A stretch of DNA of 64,000 nucleotides, taken from Pseudomonas sp. GOM6 (GTDB lineage: Bacteria; Pseudomonadota; Gammaproteobacteria; Pseudomonadales; Pseudomonadaceae). Within the stretch, counting starts at the first letter, position 1, and each line of letters starts with the position of its first letter. Made by a program: the position numbers and the translations under genes. The stretch spans positions 1-64,000 of the forward strand of contig NZ_JARPUS010000012.1 in the NCBI RefSeq assembly GCF_029537485.1, read 5' to 3'. The notes beneath the pieces are model-generated. The model worked only from the letters and a program-made list of their open reading frames with translations, searched no databases and was not told the DNA's origin. Shown one piece after another: positions 19,749 to 27,470 of the stretch.

Positions 19749-19962
19749 GATGGCCTCGAAACAGGCAGGGCGGGCAAAAACGGCATTGTAGGGTTGCGAC
19801 GGCAGGCCTCACAGCCACAGTTGACCACTCGGACAGGCAGAAACTGTGCTGCCGACACGCCAGCAATCGATCAAAAAACAACCACCCGTCGCCCACTCCC
19901 AGTCTGCTCTGGACCGAGCACTACACTCCAACCAAGTACATCCTGCGGCAGGAGGTCTTGCC

Positions 19963-20172
19963 ATGTTTGGTCAACGCACAGTGGATGCCGCGCCCGGCAC
20001 CCACTATCGGAGCGAGCGGGTCAGCGCAGTTAACGGTCAGTATTTCTTTTCCACACGCGAGGGCACTCTGGAAGGCCCTTACTTCACCCGCGTCGATGCC
20101 GAGCGGGAAATCGCCTTCTATATACGTCGCATGAAGCAGGCCAACGACATCATCGAGAGCCGCGCCTTCTAG
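19963..20172 (+). CDS. Small DUF6316-type protein
   Basis: This 69-residue protein has an excellent ribosome site (CAGGAGG seven bases before the ATG). The core FFSTREGTLEGPYFTRVDAEREIAFYI matches the small Pseudomonas family I know as DUF6316, whose function is unknown. It is soluble, with mixed beta-strand and helix. The open frame extends upstream, but codons there show no homology and the ribosome site fixes the start. Confidence 0.78.
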   Translation: MFGQRTVDAAPGTHYRSERVSAVNGQYFFSTREGTLEGPYFTRVDAEREIAFYIRRMKQANDIIESRAF

Positions 20173-20182
20173 CACGAGGCCT

Positions 20183-21670
20183 TCAATCCTCGGCGAAGGC
20201 TTTTTCCAGCGCATCATTGATGGTGCGCAGTACCTTCACGCGGGCAAAACGCTTGTCGTTGGCCTCGACCAGCGTCCAGGGCGCGATCGACGTGCTGGTG
20301 CGGTTGACCATGTCCCCCACTGCTGCTCGGTAGTCATCCCACTTGTCACGGTTGCGCCAGTCCTCTTCGGTGATCTTGAAACGCTTGAAGGGAATGGCCT
20401 CGCGCTCCTTGAAGCGCTTGAACTGCTCATCCTGGTCGATGGCCAGCCAGAACTTCACCAGCACCACGCCAGCACCAACCAGCTGCTCTTCAAAATCGTT
20501 GATTTCGCCGTAGGCACGTAGCCAATCGGCGGGCTCGCAGAAGCCCTCCACCCGCTCCACCAAGACCCGCCCGTACCAGGAACGGTCGAACACGGTGAAC
20601 TTGCCACGCGCGGGAATGTGCCGCCAGAAACGCCACAGGTAGGGCTGATCGCGCTCTTCCTCGGTTGGCGCCGCAACCGGCACGATGCGGTATTGCCGCG
20701 GATCCAGCGCCGCGGCCACCCGACGGATCGCTCCGCCCTTGCCAGCCGCGTCATTGCCTTCGAACACGGCCACCAGGGCATGCCGGCGCATGCGCTTGTC
20801 ACGCATCAGCGTGGCCAGCCGCGCCTGTTCCACGGCCAGCATGTCCTTGTACTCATCCTTTTCCAGCGCCTGGCTGAGGTCGAGGCTGTCCAGCAGGCCA
20901 CGGTTGTCCAGGCTGGCGATCATCGGCGCCACATGCGGCTGCGGAATACGCCGGGTCTTGGCCTTGAGCGCAGCCTGCAGGCCATCGAGCAGAATGCGCC
21001 CGACCATCAGGCTGCGATAGTTCTCGTCACTGCCCTCGACCACATACCAGGGCGCAAAGTCGCGGCTGGTACGGCGCAGCACCCGTTCGCCGTGGCGCAC
21101 GAACTTGTCGTAAGTCTTCGACTGCAGCCAGTCCAGCGGACTGATGCGCCAGGCATGCTGCGGGTCGTCCTGCAGCGTCTTCAGGCGCACCTTCATCTGC
21201 TTCTTGGACAGGTGGAACCAGAATTTGAAGATCAGCGCGCCCTCGTCGCAGAGCATCTGCTCCAGCGCCAGGGCGTTGTCGATGGCCTGATCCAGTACGG
21301 CATCCTTGAAATGCCCGTGCACCCTTCCCTGCAGCATCTGGCTGTACCAGTTACCGAAGAAGATGCCGATCCGCCCCTTGGGCGGCAGCTGCCGCCAGTA
21401 GCGCCAGGCCGGCGGCCGGGCCAGTTCTTCGTCGGTCTGCACATCGAAGGTGTTGACCTGAATCAGGCGCGGATCCATCCACTCATTGAGCAGCTTGACC
21501 GTCTCGCCCTTGCCCGCGCCCTCGATGCCGTTGATCAGGATGATCACCGGAAAGCGCCCCTGCTGCTTCAGCTCGTACTGCGCCTCCAGCAAGCCCTCAC
21601 GCAACGCCGGCACTTCGCGCGCGTAGGTTTCCTCGTCAATTGCATGCCCCAACTCGGCGGACTCGAACAT
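20183..21670 (-). CDS. pap: Polyphosphate:AMP phosphotransferase (two-domain PPK2)
   Basis: The product (495 aa) contains two tandem PPK2 domains, each with its own P-loop: GIEGAGKGET near residue 48 and GNDAAGKGGA near 305. Two-domain (class II) PPK2 enzymes phosphorylate AMP to ADP with polyphosphate. Other conserved pieces are FFGNWYSQ and FDRSWYGRVLVERVEGF. The ATG is preceded by AGGGAGA. Upstream lies MITE-like element A, which therefore falls between this gene and the divergent mnmC. Confidence 0.93.
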   Translation of the reverse strand: MFESAELGHAIDEETYAREVPALREGLLEAQYELKQQGRFPVIILINGIEGAGKGETVKLLNEWMDPRLIQVNTFDVQTDEELARPPAWRYWRQLPPKGRIGIFFGNWYSQMLQGRVHGHFKDAVLDQAIDNALALEQMLCDEGALIFKFWFHLSKKQMKVRLKTLQDDPQHAWRISPLDWLQSKTYDKFVRHGERVLRRTSRDFAPWYVVEGSDENYRSLMVGRILLDGLQAALKAKTRRIPQPHVAPMIASLDNRGLLDSLDLSQALEKDEYKDMLAVEQARLATLMRDKRMRRHALVAVFEGNDAAGKGGAIRRVAAALDPRQYRIVPVAAPTEEERDQPYLWRFWRHIPARGKFTVFDRSWYGRVLVERVEGFCEPADWLRAYGEINDFEEQLVGAGVVLVKFWLAIDQDEQFKRFKEREAIPFKRFKITEEDWRNRDKWDDYRAAVGDMVNRTSTSIAPWTLVEANDKRFARVKVLRTINDALEKAFAED

Positions 21671-21719
21671 AGTGGTCTCCCTGTCTCGATCCGCTCAGCC
21701 TAGCGGATTGGCGGGTGCT

Positions 21720-21986
21720 TAGGGTCTGTTGCCGTTTCGTCGCGACCGCGACGAAGCTCGTTTTTGCCCGGAGCTAGGCGCGAGACGCGAAGTTTGGTCG
21801 TCCAAATGAGCCGTCGAGTAACGACGTTCCGCGCCAAAACGGGCTCGTCCCTCCGGGCTGCGCGAAAAACCTCGCCATGCGGTGTTGTGGGATTTGCCAA
21901 GGGAATGACCATTGCCAGCATCCCACGCCTAGCTTGGCGAGTTTTTCACAGCAGCGCGGCTTGCGCCGAAACGGCAACAGACCCTA
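21720..21986. mobile_element. MITE-like element A with 20-bp terminal inverted repeats
   Basis: Perfect 20-base inverted ends, TAGGGTCTGTTGCCGTTTCG at 21720-21739 and its complement at 21967-21986, bound about 267 bases. If the element proper begins GGGTCTG, both ends are flanked by TA, as expected of a TA-targeting transposase. No frame encodes a transposase. The right half folds further: GCGAAAAACCTCGCCA pairs imperfectly with TGGCGAGTTTTTC, and GTGGGAT with ATCCCAC. It fills most of the gap between pap and mnmC and likely separates mnmC from its ancestral promoter region. Confidence 0.75.
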
Positions 21987-22027
21987 GGTATGTCGCTACA
22001 ATGCGCGCCTGCCTGCAAGGTGCCCCG

Positions 22028-23977
22028 ATGTCCGACTCCCATACCGCCCAGCTCGACTGGGATGAACAAGGCATACCGCTGTCACGCCAGTTCGGCGATG
22101 TGTACTTCTCCCGCGAAGACGGACTGGGCGAGACTCGCCACGTTTTTCTCGATGGCAACGACCTCGCACCGCGTTTTGCCGCCCTGCCGGCCGGCGGGCG
22201 CCTGATCATCGGCGAAACCGGCTTCGGCACCGGCACCAATTTTCTCTGCGCCTGGCAGCTATTCGAGCAATTGGCGCCTGCCGACGCGCAGCTGCACTTC
22301 GTCAGTGTCGAGAAGTACCCCCTGAGCAATCACGACCTGCGCCGTGCCCTGGCGCTGTGGCCGGAACTGGCGCCCTGGAGCGAACCGCTGCTGGAGCAGT
22401 ACGTGGCCATCCACCCTGGCTTCCAGCGACTGCTGCTGGCCGGCGGCCGGGTGGTGCTGACCCTGTTGATCGGTGACGCCCACGACCTGCTGCCGCAGCT
22501 TGATGCCCAGGTCGACGCCTGGTTCCTCGACGGCTTCGCCCCGGCGAAGAATCCGCAGATGTGGACGGCCGACATCTTCGCCCAACTGGCCCGGCTCTCG
22601 GCGCCTGGCGCCAGCCTGGCCACCTTCACCAGCATGGGTGATGTACGCCGCGGCCTGATCGCCGCCGGTTTCACCATGCGCAAGCGACCCGGCCACGGCA
22701 AGAAATGGGAGTTCCTCTGCGGTCATTACACAGGTGCCGCACCTACGTCTGAAAAGCCCTGGCATGCCCGCCCCCACCAGGCAGACAAGCGCGAGGCGCT
22801 GGTGATTGGCGCCGGCCTGGCCGGGTGTGCCACCGCGGCGAGCCTGGCTGCACGTGGTTGGCAGGTGACGTTGATCGAGCGTCATGCCGATATCGCCCAG
22901 GAGGCCTCAGGCAACCCGCAAGGCGTGCTCTACCTCAAGCTGTCGGCCCACGGTACTGCGCTGTCGCAACTGGTGCTGGCTGGCTTCGGTCATACCCGCC
23001 GCCTGTTGCAGCGTTTGCAGCCAGATGCCTGGTCGGCCTGTGGTGTGCTGCAACTGGCCTTCGATGCCAAAGAACTCGAGCGTCAGAACAAACTGGCCGA
23101 GGCGTTTCCGCCCGCCCTGCTGCAGATGCTGGAACAGGACCAGGCCGAGGCGATCGCCGGGATCGAACTGCCGGCCGGCGGGCTGTTCTACCCCGAAGCC
23201 GGCTGGGTACATCCGCCGGCCTTGTGCCACCTACTGGCCGAGCATCCGGGGGTGCGCCTGCTGACGCATAGTGAAGCGCTTGAGCTGCGCCGAGTCGCTG
23301 ACCGTTGGCAGGCATTGGAAGGTGAGCGCCTGCTGGCCGAGGCGCCGGTAGCGGTGCTGGCCGGGGCCGCCGAGGTGCAACGCTTCGCCGCCGAACTGCC
23401 ACTCAAGCGGATTCGCGGGCAGATCACGCGCCTGCCGCAGACCACAGCCAGCGCCGCGCTGAACTGCGTGGTGTGCGCCGAAGGCTATGTGGCACCGGCA
23501 CGCCAGGGCGAGCACACCCTGGGCGCCAGCTTCGACTTTCACAGCCAGGACTGCACACCAACCGCTGCCGAACACGCCGGCAATCTCGACTTGCTGCGGG
23601 AAATCTCCACGGATCTCAGCGGCCGTCTGCACGCCGACTCGCTCGAGCCAGCCCAACTGCAAGGCCGGGCGGCCTTTCGCTGTACCAGCCCGGACTACCT
23701 GCCCATCGTCGGCCCGCTGGCCGACCCCGACGCATTCGCCAGCGCCTACGCCGTGCTCGGCAAGGACGCCCGCCAGGTGCCGGATACCCCCTGCCCCTGG
23801 CGGGAGGGCCTGTACGTCAACAGCGGCCACGGCTCACGTGGGCTGATCAGCGCACCACTCAGCGCCGAACTGCTGGCGGCCTGGCTGAATAATGAACCCC
23901 TACCCGTCTCGCGCGCGGTAGCCGAGGCCTGCCATCCCAATCGTTTCCTGCTGCGCAAACTGATCCGCGGCCAATGA
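22028..23977 (+). CDS. mnmC: Bifunctional tRNA (mnm5s2U34) biosynthesis enzyme MnmC
   Basis: The 649-residue enzyme completes the mnm5s2U wobble modification. The C-terminal FAD domain (VIGAGLAGCATAASLAARGW near 258) removes the carboxymethyl group, and the N-terminal SAM-dependent methyltransferase (IIGETGFGTGTNFLC near 60) adds the methyl group. I chose the ATG at 22028, preceded by AAGG, because the protein then begins as known MnmCs do. The open frame continues upstream only because element A happens to be open, so longer starts would translate the mobile element. Confidence 0.93.
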   Translation: MSDSHTAQLDWDEQGIPLSRQFGDVYFSREDGLGETRHVFLDGNDLAPRFAALPAGGRLIIGETGFGTGTNFLCAWQLFEQLAPADAQLHFVSVEKYPLSNHDLRRALALWPELAPWSEPLLEQYVAIHPGFQRLLLAGGRVVLTLLIGDAHDLLPQLDAQVDAWFLDGFAPAKNPQMWTADIFAQLARLSAPGASLATFTSMGDVRRGLIAAGFTMRKRPGHGKKWEFLCGHYTGAAPTSEKPWHARPHQADKREALVIGAGLAGCATAASLAARGWQVTLIERHADIAQEASGNPQGVLYLKLSAHGTALSQLVLAGFGHTRRLLQRLQPDAWSACGVLQLAFDAKELERQNKLAEAFPPALLQMLEQDQAEAIAGIELPAGGLFYPEAGWVHPPALCHLLAEHPGVRLLTHSEALELRRVADRWQALEGERLLAEAPVAVLAGAAEVQRFAAELPLKRIRGQITRLPQTTASAALNCVVCAEGYVAPARQGEHTLGASFDFHSQDCTPTAAEHAGNLDLLREISTDLSGRLHADSLEPAQLQGRAAFRCTSPDYLPIVGPLADPDAFASAYAVLGKDARQVPDTPCPWREGLYVNSGHGSRGLISAPLSAELLAAWLNNEPLPVSRAVAEACHPNRFLLRKLIRGQ

Positions 23978-24025
23978 CCGCAGGCTGACACGACGAGTGA
24001 CGGTTGTCTTTTTTACCATCGAACA

Positions 24026-24057
24026 TATACTCCCCCCTGTATATAAATAGGGAGTAT
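24026..24057. promoter_or_regulatory. Candidate CsoR-type operator overlapping the first gene of the sulfide operon
   Basis: The site has TATACTCCCCCCTGTATA (24026-24043), and a further GGGAGTAT at 24050-24057 pairs with the ATACTCCC. This TA-flanked C/G tract resembles CsoR-family operators. The right half includes the ATG of the DUF3365 gene, so repressor binding would also cover the translation start. A related box precedes the rhodanese gene. Confidence 0.6.
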
Positions 24058-24607
24058 GTCGATGCGCCTGTTCACCCTCCTGCTCTGCTGGGCCCCACTG
24101 CTCGCCCAGGCCACCGATCTGGCACAACTGCGCAGCGAGGCCGAAGCCCTCATACCGCCGTTCCAGCAACAGCTGCTGGCCAGCGTGCAGACCGCAGTCA
24201 CCGCAGGCGGTCCGACCCAGGCCGTCGAAGCCTGCCGCCAGCTGGCGCCCGGCATCGCCCAGCAGCACAGCGTCGCGCCCTGGACAGTGGGGCGTACCGC
24301 GCTGCGCCTGCGCAATCCGGATAACCGCCCGGATGCCTGGGAGCAGGCCGTGCTGGAGGACTTCCAGCGCCGCAGCCAGGCCGGCGAGGCTGTCGCCCGC
24401 CTGAACCGTGCCGAAGTGGTGGGTGGCGAGTTCCGCTACATGCGCGCCATCGCCACCGGCGAGCCCTGCCTGGCCTGTCACGGCAGTGCGATCAAGCCCG
24501 AGCTGGTGCAGCTGCTCGACCGCCATTACCCGCAGGATCAGGCCCGCGGCTTCACCGCCGGCGAACTGCGCGGCGCCTTCACCCTGCGCCGTCCTCTGGA
24601 GCCCTGA
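24056..24607 (+). CDS. Exported DUF3365 (Tll0287-like) protein with c-type haem motif
   Basis: The 183-residue product has a signal peptide ending near LLAQATD and a DUF3365/Tll0287-like sensor domain. A single CLACH motif (about 139-143) could attach one haem c covalently. Such domains occur in periplasmic haem sensors and haem-PAS-like folds. It is the first gene of the sulfide operon and ends two bases before the CsoR-family gene. An electron-transfer or redox-sensing role next to persulfide oxidation is inferred. Starts at codon 1 or 3 are both possible. Confidence 0.75.
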   Translation: MSMRLFTLLLCWAPLLAQATDLAQLRSEAEALIPPFQQQLLASVQTAVTAGGPTQAVEACRQLAPGIAQQHSVAPWTVGRTALRLRNPDNRPDAWEQAVLEDFQRRSQAGEAVARLNRAEVVGGEFRYMRAIATGEPCLACHGSAIKPELVQLLDRHYPQDQARGFTAGELRGAFTLRRPLEP

Positions 24608-24608
24608 G

Positions 24609-24875
24609 ATGACCACCCCCAACACCCAGCAACAGGACGCCATGCTCAAGCGCCTGGCCCGTGTCGAGGGCCAGATCCGCGGCATCCAGGCCATGATCCG
24701 CCGCGGCGAAGAGTGCGAGGCCATCGCCCAGCAGTTCGCTGCTGCGCGCAAGGCACTGGATAAGGCTTACCAGGAAATGCTCGCGTGCCTGCTCGAGGAA
24801 ACCGTGCTCGACCCCACGCGTGACGACGCCGAAACACTGGCACGCGTACGTGCCATCTTCACCAAATACACCTGA
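24609..24875 (+). CDS. CsoR/FrmR-family repressor, probable persulfide sensor
   Basis: The 88-residue all-helical protein has the CsoR/FrmR hallmark LKRLARVEGQIRGIQAMI and an invariant-type C36 in RRGEECEAIAQQ. The second thiol is C60 in EMLACLLEET; the position that is His in FrmR and CsoR is L61, and the third copper ligand is missing. It therefore does not fit copper or formaldehyde sensors. Sitting inside a rhodanese/ETHE1 operon, it most likely senses persulfides like CstR, although CstR's second Cys lies 29 residues after the first, not 24. It probably represses its own operon through the two boxes nearby. Confidence 0.8.
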   Translation: MTTPNTQQQDAMLKRLARVEGQIRGIQAMIRRGEECEAIAQQFAAARKALDKAYQEMLACLLEETVLDPTRDDAETLARVRAIFTKYT

Positions 24876-24879
24876 ACCC

Positions 24880-24898
24880 TATACCCCCAGGGAGTACC
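24880..24898. promoter_or_regulatory. Candidate CsoR-type operator before the rhodanese gene
   Basis: TATACCCCCAGGGAGTACC closely resembles the TATACCCC...GGGGTATA consensus of CsoR-family operators. It lies between the repressor stop and the rhodanese start, overlapping the latter's ribosome site (AGGGAG). It shares the TATAC-C-tract and GGGAGTA halves with the site at 24026-24057. Confidence 0.65.
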
Positions 24899-24903
24899 CT
24901 GAA

Positions 24904-25446
24904 ATGACCGACACCATCTGCCTGATCGACGCCCCGCGCTTCGCCAGCGCCCGCCAGCAGGGGCATGTGCGCTTTCTTATCGACGTGCGCAGCCCGGCCG
25001 AATTCCGCGCCCAGCACGTGGCCGGCGCGCGCAATGTGCCGCTAGACCAGATGCAGCCGGCCGAACTGGTCCGGCAACTGCGTCAGGAAGGCCTGCAAAA
25101 CGGCGACGAGCTGTACCTGATCTGCCAGAGCGGCCAGCGCGCACGACGCGCCGCCGAGCAATTGCAGAGCCTGCTGCCCGGCGTACAGGTGATCGAAGGC
25201 GGCACCGAGGCCTGCGTAGGTTGTGGCCTGCCCATCGAGCAGGCGGCCAGCAACGTCATCAGCATCCAGCGCCAGGTACAGATCACCGCCGGCAGCCTGG
25301 TGTTGCTCGGCGTGATCCTCGGCACCTGGCTGCATCCCGGCTGGTACGGGCTGGCCGGGTTTGTCGGCGCCGGGCTGACTTTCGCCGGCCTCAGCAACAC
25401 GTGCGCCATGGCCCTGCTGCTCGCCCGCATGCCCTGGAATCGCTGA
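24904..25446 (+). CDS. Membrane-anchored rhodanese (rhodanese + DUF2892)
   Basis: The 180-residue protein has an N-terminal rhodanese domain (about 8-105) with the active-site cysteine in LICQSGQRARRAAEQL, an extra pair of cysteines in EACVGCGLP, and a C-terminal DUF2892 hairpin of two membrane helices (about 120-175). It should transfer sulfane sulfur at the inner membrane, linking thiol persulfides to the neighbouring dioxygenase. The start follows the operator-like box. Its stop overlaps the TSUP start by one base (TGATG). Confidence 0.88.
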   Translation: MTDTICLIDAPRFASARQQGHVRFLIDVRSPAEFRAQHVAGARNVPLDQMQPAELVRQLRQEGLQNGDELYLICQSGQRARRAAEQLQSLLPGVQVIEGGTEACVGCGLPIEQAASNVISIQRQVQITAGSLVLLGVILGTWLHPGWYGLAGFVGAGLTFAGLSNTCAMALLLARMPWNR

Positions 25447-26201
25447 TGGACCTTCTGCTGCTGGAGGCCCTGGGCATCGGCGCCATACTGGGCCTGCTGC
25501 TCGGCCTGACCGGCTCCGGCGGCTCGCTGGTGGCTCTGCCCCTGTTGCTCAGCCTGCACCTGCCACTGCGCGACGCCATCGGTGTCAGCCTGGGCGCCGT
25601 GGCGCTGACCGCACTGATCGGTGCCGTACCGCGCGCCCGCCTCGGCCAGGTAGCCTGGCGGCCAGCGCTGCTGCTGGCCGTCGCTGGCCTGCCCGGCAAT
25701 GCCGTGGGTCAATGGCTAGGTCGACAGATACCCGAGCTGCTGTTGATTCTCGGCTTCTGCGCACTGGTCTTGTGGAGTGCCTGGCGCATGTGGCGCAGCT
25801 CATGCCAGGTGCGCAGCGGCAGCGGTCCGCTGCGCAGCATCCCACTCGTACTGATCGGCCTGGCGGTCGGAGTGTTCTCCGGGCTGATGGGGGTCGGCGG
25901 CGGCTTCATGGTGGTGCCCGCACTGCTCGCCTTCACCCCCCTGAGCATGCTGGCCGCCAGCGCCACGTCACTGGCGGTGATTGCCCTGGTCTCGGGTGGC
26001 GGCTTCGCCCTCTACCTCAGCGGTGCGAATCCATCCCTGGCGCTGCTGGCCGGGCTAACCCTGGGCGGCGCCGGTGGCGTGCTGGGCGGTAATGCCCTGG
26101 CCCAACGCCTGGGCGGGCAAACCCTGCAGCGCCTGTTTGCCCTGATGCTGGTGGCAGTCAGTCTGTCTCTGGCCGTGCAGAAAATTTCCGCAGGAGTCTG
26201 A
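25446..26201 (+). CDS. TSUP-family (TauE/SafE) sulfite/organosulfonate exporter
   Basis: The 251-residue membrane protein shows seven to eight hydrophobic helices and the duplicated Gly-rich TSUP motifs LLLGLTGSGGSLVALPLLL and GVFSGLMGVGGGFMVVPAL. TSUP proteins move sulfite, thiosulfate or sulfonates. Here it would export the sulfite made by the persulfide dioxygenase. It is coupled to the rhodanese gene by a one-base stop/start overlap and is followed two bases later by the dioxygenase gene. Confidence 0.88.
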   Translation: MDLLLLEALGIGAILGLLLGLTGSGGSLVALPLLLSLHLPLRDAIGVSLGAVALTALIGAVPRARLGQVAWRPALLLAVAGLPGNAVGQWLGRQIPELLLILGFCALVLWSAWRMWRSSCQVRSGSGPLRSIPLVLIGLAVGVFSGLMGVGGGFMVVPALLAFTPLSMLAASATSLAVIALVSGGGFALYLSGANPSLALLAGLTLGGAGGVLGGNALAQRLGGQTLQRLFALMLVAVSLSLAVQKISAGV

Positions 26202-26203
26202 TC

Positions 26204-26896
26204 ATGCTTTTCCGCCAACTGTTCGATAGCAACAGCTCGACCTACACCTACCTGCTGGCCGATGCCGGCGAGGCTGTGCTGATCGACCCGGTGAAGGAAC
26301 ATCTCGACAATTACCTGCGCCTGCTGCGCGAACTGGAACTGCGCCTGGTGCTGGCTATCGATACCCACACCCATGCCGACCACATCACCGCACTCGGCGG
26401 GCTGCGTGACGCAACCGGCTGCCGCAGCGGTTTCGGCGCCCAGAGCGGCAGTGCCTGTGCCAGTTTCACCTTCGCCGAGGGCGAACGCCTGGTGTTCGGC
26501 GGTAAGGCACTGATCGCCTGGCACACACCGGGCCATACCGATGATTCGTATTGCTTCCTGCTGCCCGCCACAGCGCAGCAGCCAGGCAAACTGTTCACCG
26601 GCGACACCCTGCTGATCCGCGGCAGCGGCCGCACCGATTTCCAGAATGGCAGTGCCCGCGCCCAGTGGGCCAGCCTGCAGCGCCTGCTGGCCCTGCCGGG
26701 TGACACCGAGGTCTGGCCTGGCCACGACTATCGCGGCTGGACCCGTTCCAGCATCGCTGAAGAGGCTGCGCACAATCCCCGCCTACAGGTGGCCGATGTC
26801 GAGGCCTATGTCGAGTTGATGGGCAATCTCAAGCTGCCCAATCCCAAACTGATGGACGTCGCCGTGCCGGCCAATCGCGGCTGCGGCTTGGGCTAG
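26204..26896 (+). CDS. ETHE1-like persulfide dioxygenase (metallo-beta-lactamase fold)
   Basis: The 230-residue enzyme has the metal motif DTHTHADH, PGHTDDSY, FTGDTLLIRGSGRTDF and VWPGHDY. The RGxGRTDFQ segment is diagnostic of ETHE1-type persulfide dioxygenases, which oxidise glutathione persulfide to sulfite with Fe(II). The residue that is Cys in human ETHE1 within that segment is Ser here. It ends the operon and converges with the MarR gene, the two sharing one CTAG as their stop codons. GGAG precedes the ATG. Confidence 0.92.
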   Translation: MLFRQLFDSNSSTYTYLLADAGEAVLIDPVKEHLDNYLRLLRELELRLVLAIDTHTHADHITALGGLRDATGCRSGFGAQSGSACASFTFAEGERLVFGGKALIAWHTPGHTDDSYCFLLPATAQQPGKLFTGDTLLIRGSGRTDFQNGSARAQWASLQRLLALPGDTEVWPGHDYRGWTRSSIAEEAAHNPRLQVADVEAYVELMGNLKLPNPKLMDVAVPANRGCGLG

Positions 26897-27357
26897 TCGC
26901 TCTCTCCACACATTTCTGCCACGCGCAGCAAGGCGGCGGTCAGGCTGTGCCGCTCCCACTCCGGCAGTGCACCGAAGGCCGTGCGCAAGGCTGGCGGCAG
27001 CAAGGGCGGCGCCTCGGCCAGCAGGCTGCGGCCAACTTCGCTGGTCGACAGCCACTGCCGGCGGCGATCCTGATCATCACGCTGACGTTGTAGCAGGCCG
27101 CGCTCTTCGAGACGCTCGAGCATGCCGGAGAGCGTCGCCGCGCTCAGGCTGACGCGCCCGCTCAGTGCACTGGCGGTCAAGCGCCCTTCGGCATCGAGCA
27201 CGCGCAGAATCATCAGTTGCATGGGGGTCAGCCCGCCGAAGCGTCCCAGGCGCTTGGCATGTACCTCACCCGCCTGCTGCAAACGGCGCATGGCACGAAA
27301 CAGGGCTGGCTCGAAGGCTGACAAATCGCATTCAGTAGGAATTATTTTTTCTGTCAC
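26893..27357 (-). CDS. MarR-family transcriptional regulator (GTG start)
   Basis: The protein (154 aa) has a MarR winged helix: LTASALSGRVSLSAATLSGMLERLEERGLLQRQRDDQDRRRQWLSTSEVG includes the recognition helix and beta-wing. The start is GTG, preceded by AAGGA eight bases upstream; no better ATG is in frame. It is divergent from the NAGGN genes with a 113-base shared promoter region holding a perfect palindrome, so it probably controls that osmolyte operon, as gene order in P. aeruginosa also suggests. Its 3' end overlaps the persulfide dioxygenase stop. Confidence 0.87.
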   Translation of the reverse strand: MTEKIIPTECDLSAFEPALFRAMRRLQQAGEVHAKRLGRFGGLTPMQLMILRVLDAEGRLTASALSGRVSLSAATLSGMLERLEERGLLQRQRDDQDRRRQWLSTSEVGRSLLAEAPPLLPPALRTAFGALPEWERHSLTAALLRVAEMCGESD

Positions 27358-27382
27358 ATAGCCATCCTTATCGGAAATAAAA

Positions 27383-27396
27383 CTTTGACATCAAAG
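27383..27396. promoter_or_regulatory. Palindrome and -35-like element in the MarR/NAGGN intergenic region
   Basis: CTTTGACATCAAAG is a 6-bp inverted repeat with a 2-base spacer. It contains TTGACA, a perfect -35 hexamer in the direction of the NAGGN genes, though no good -10 is found 16-18 bases on. MarR proteins bind such short palindromes, and occupancy here would block the promoter. The surrounding 60 bases are clearly more AT-rich than the genes. Confidence 0.5.
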
Positions 27397-27470
27397 CATT
27401 ATTTTGTTTTGGTGTAAAAGGATTCGTCATCGGACGGACACCTCCCCAACGGCAAAACCGGTAAGGATAT

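Noticed and set aside
21764..22027. N-terminal extension of mnmC
   Set aside because: These 88 codons come from MITE-like element A; real MnmC homology starts at 22028.
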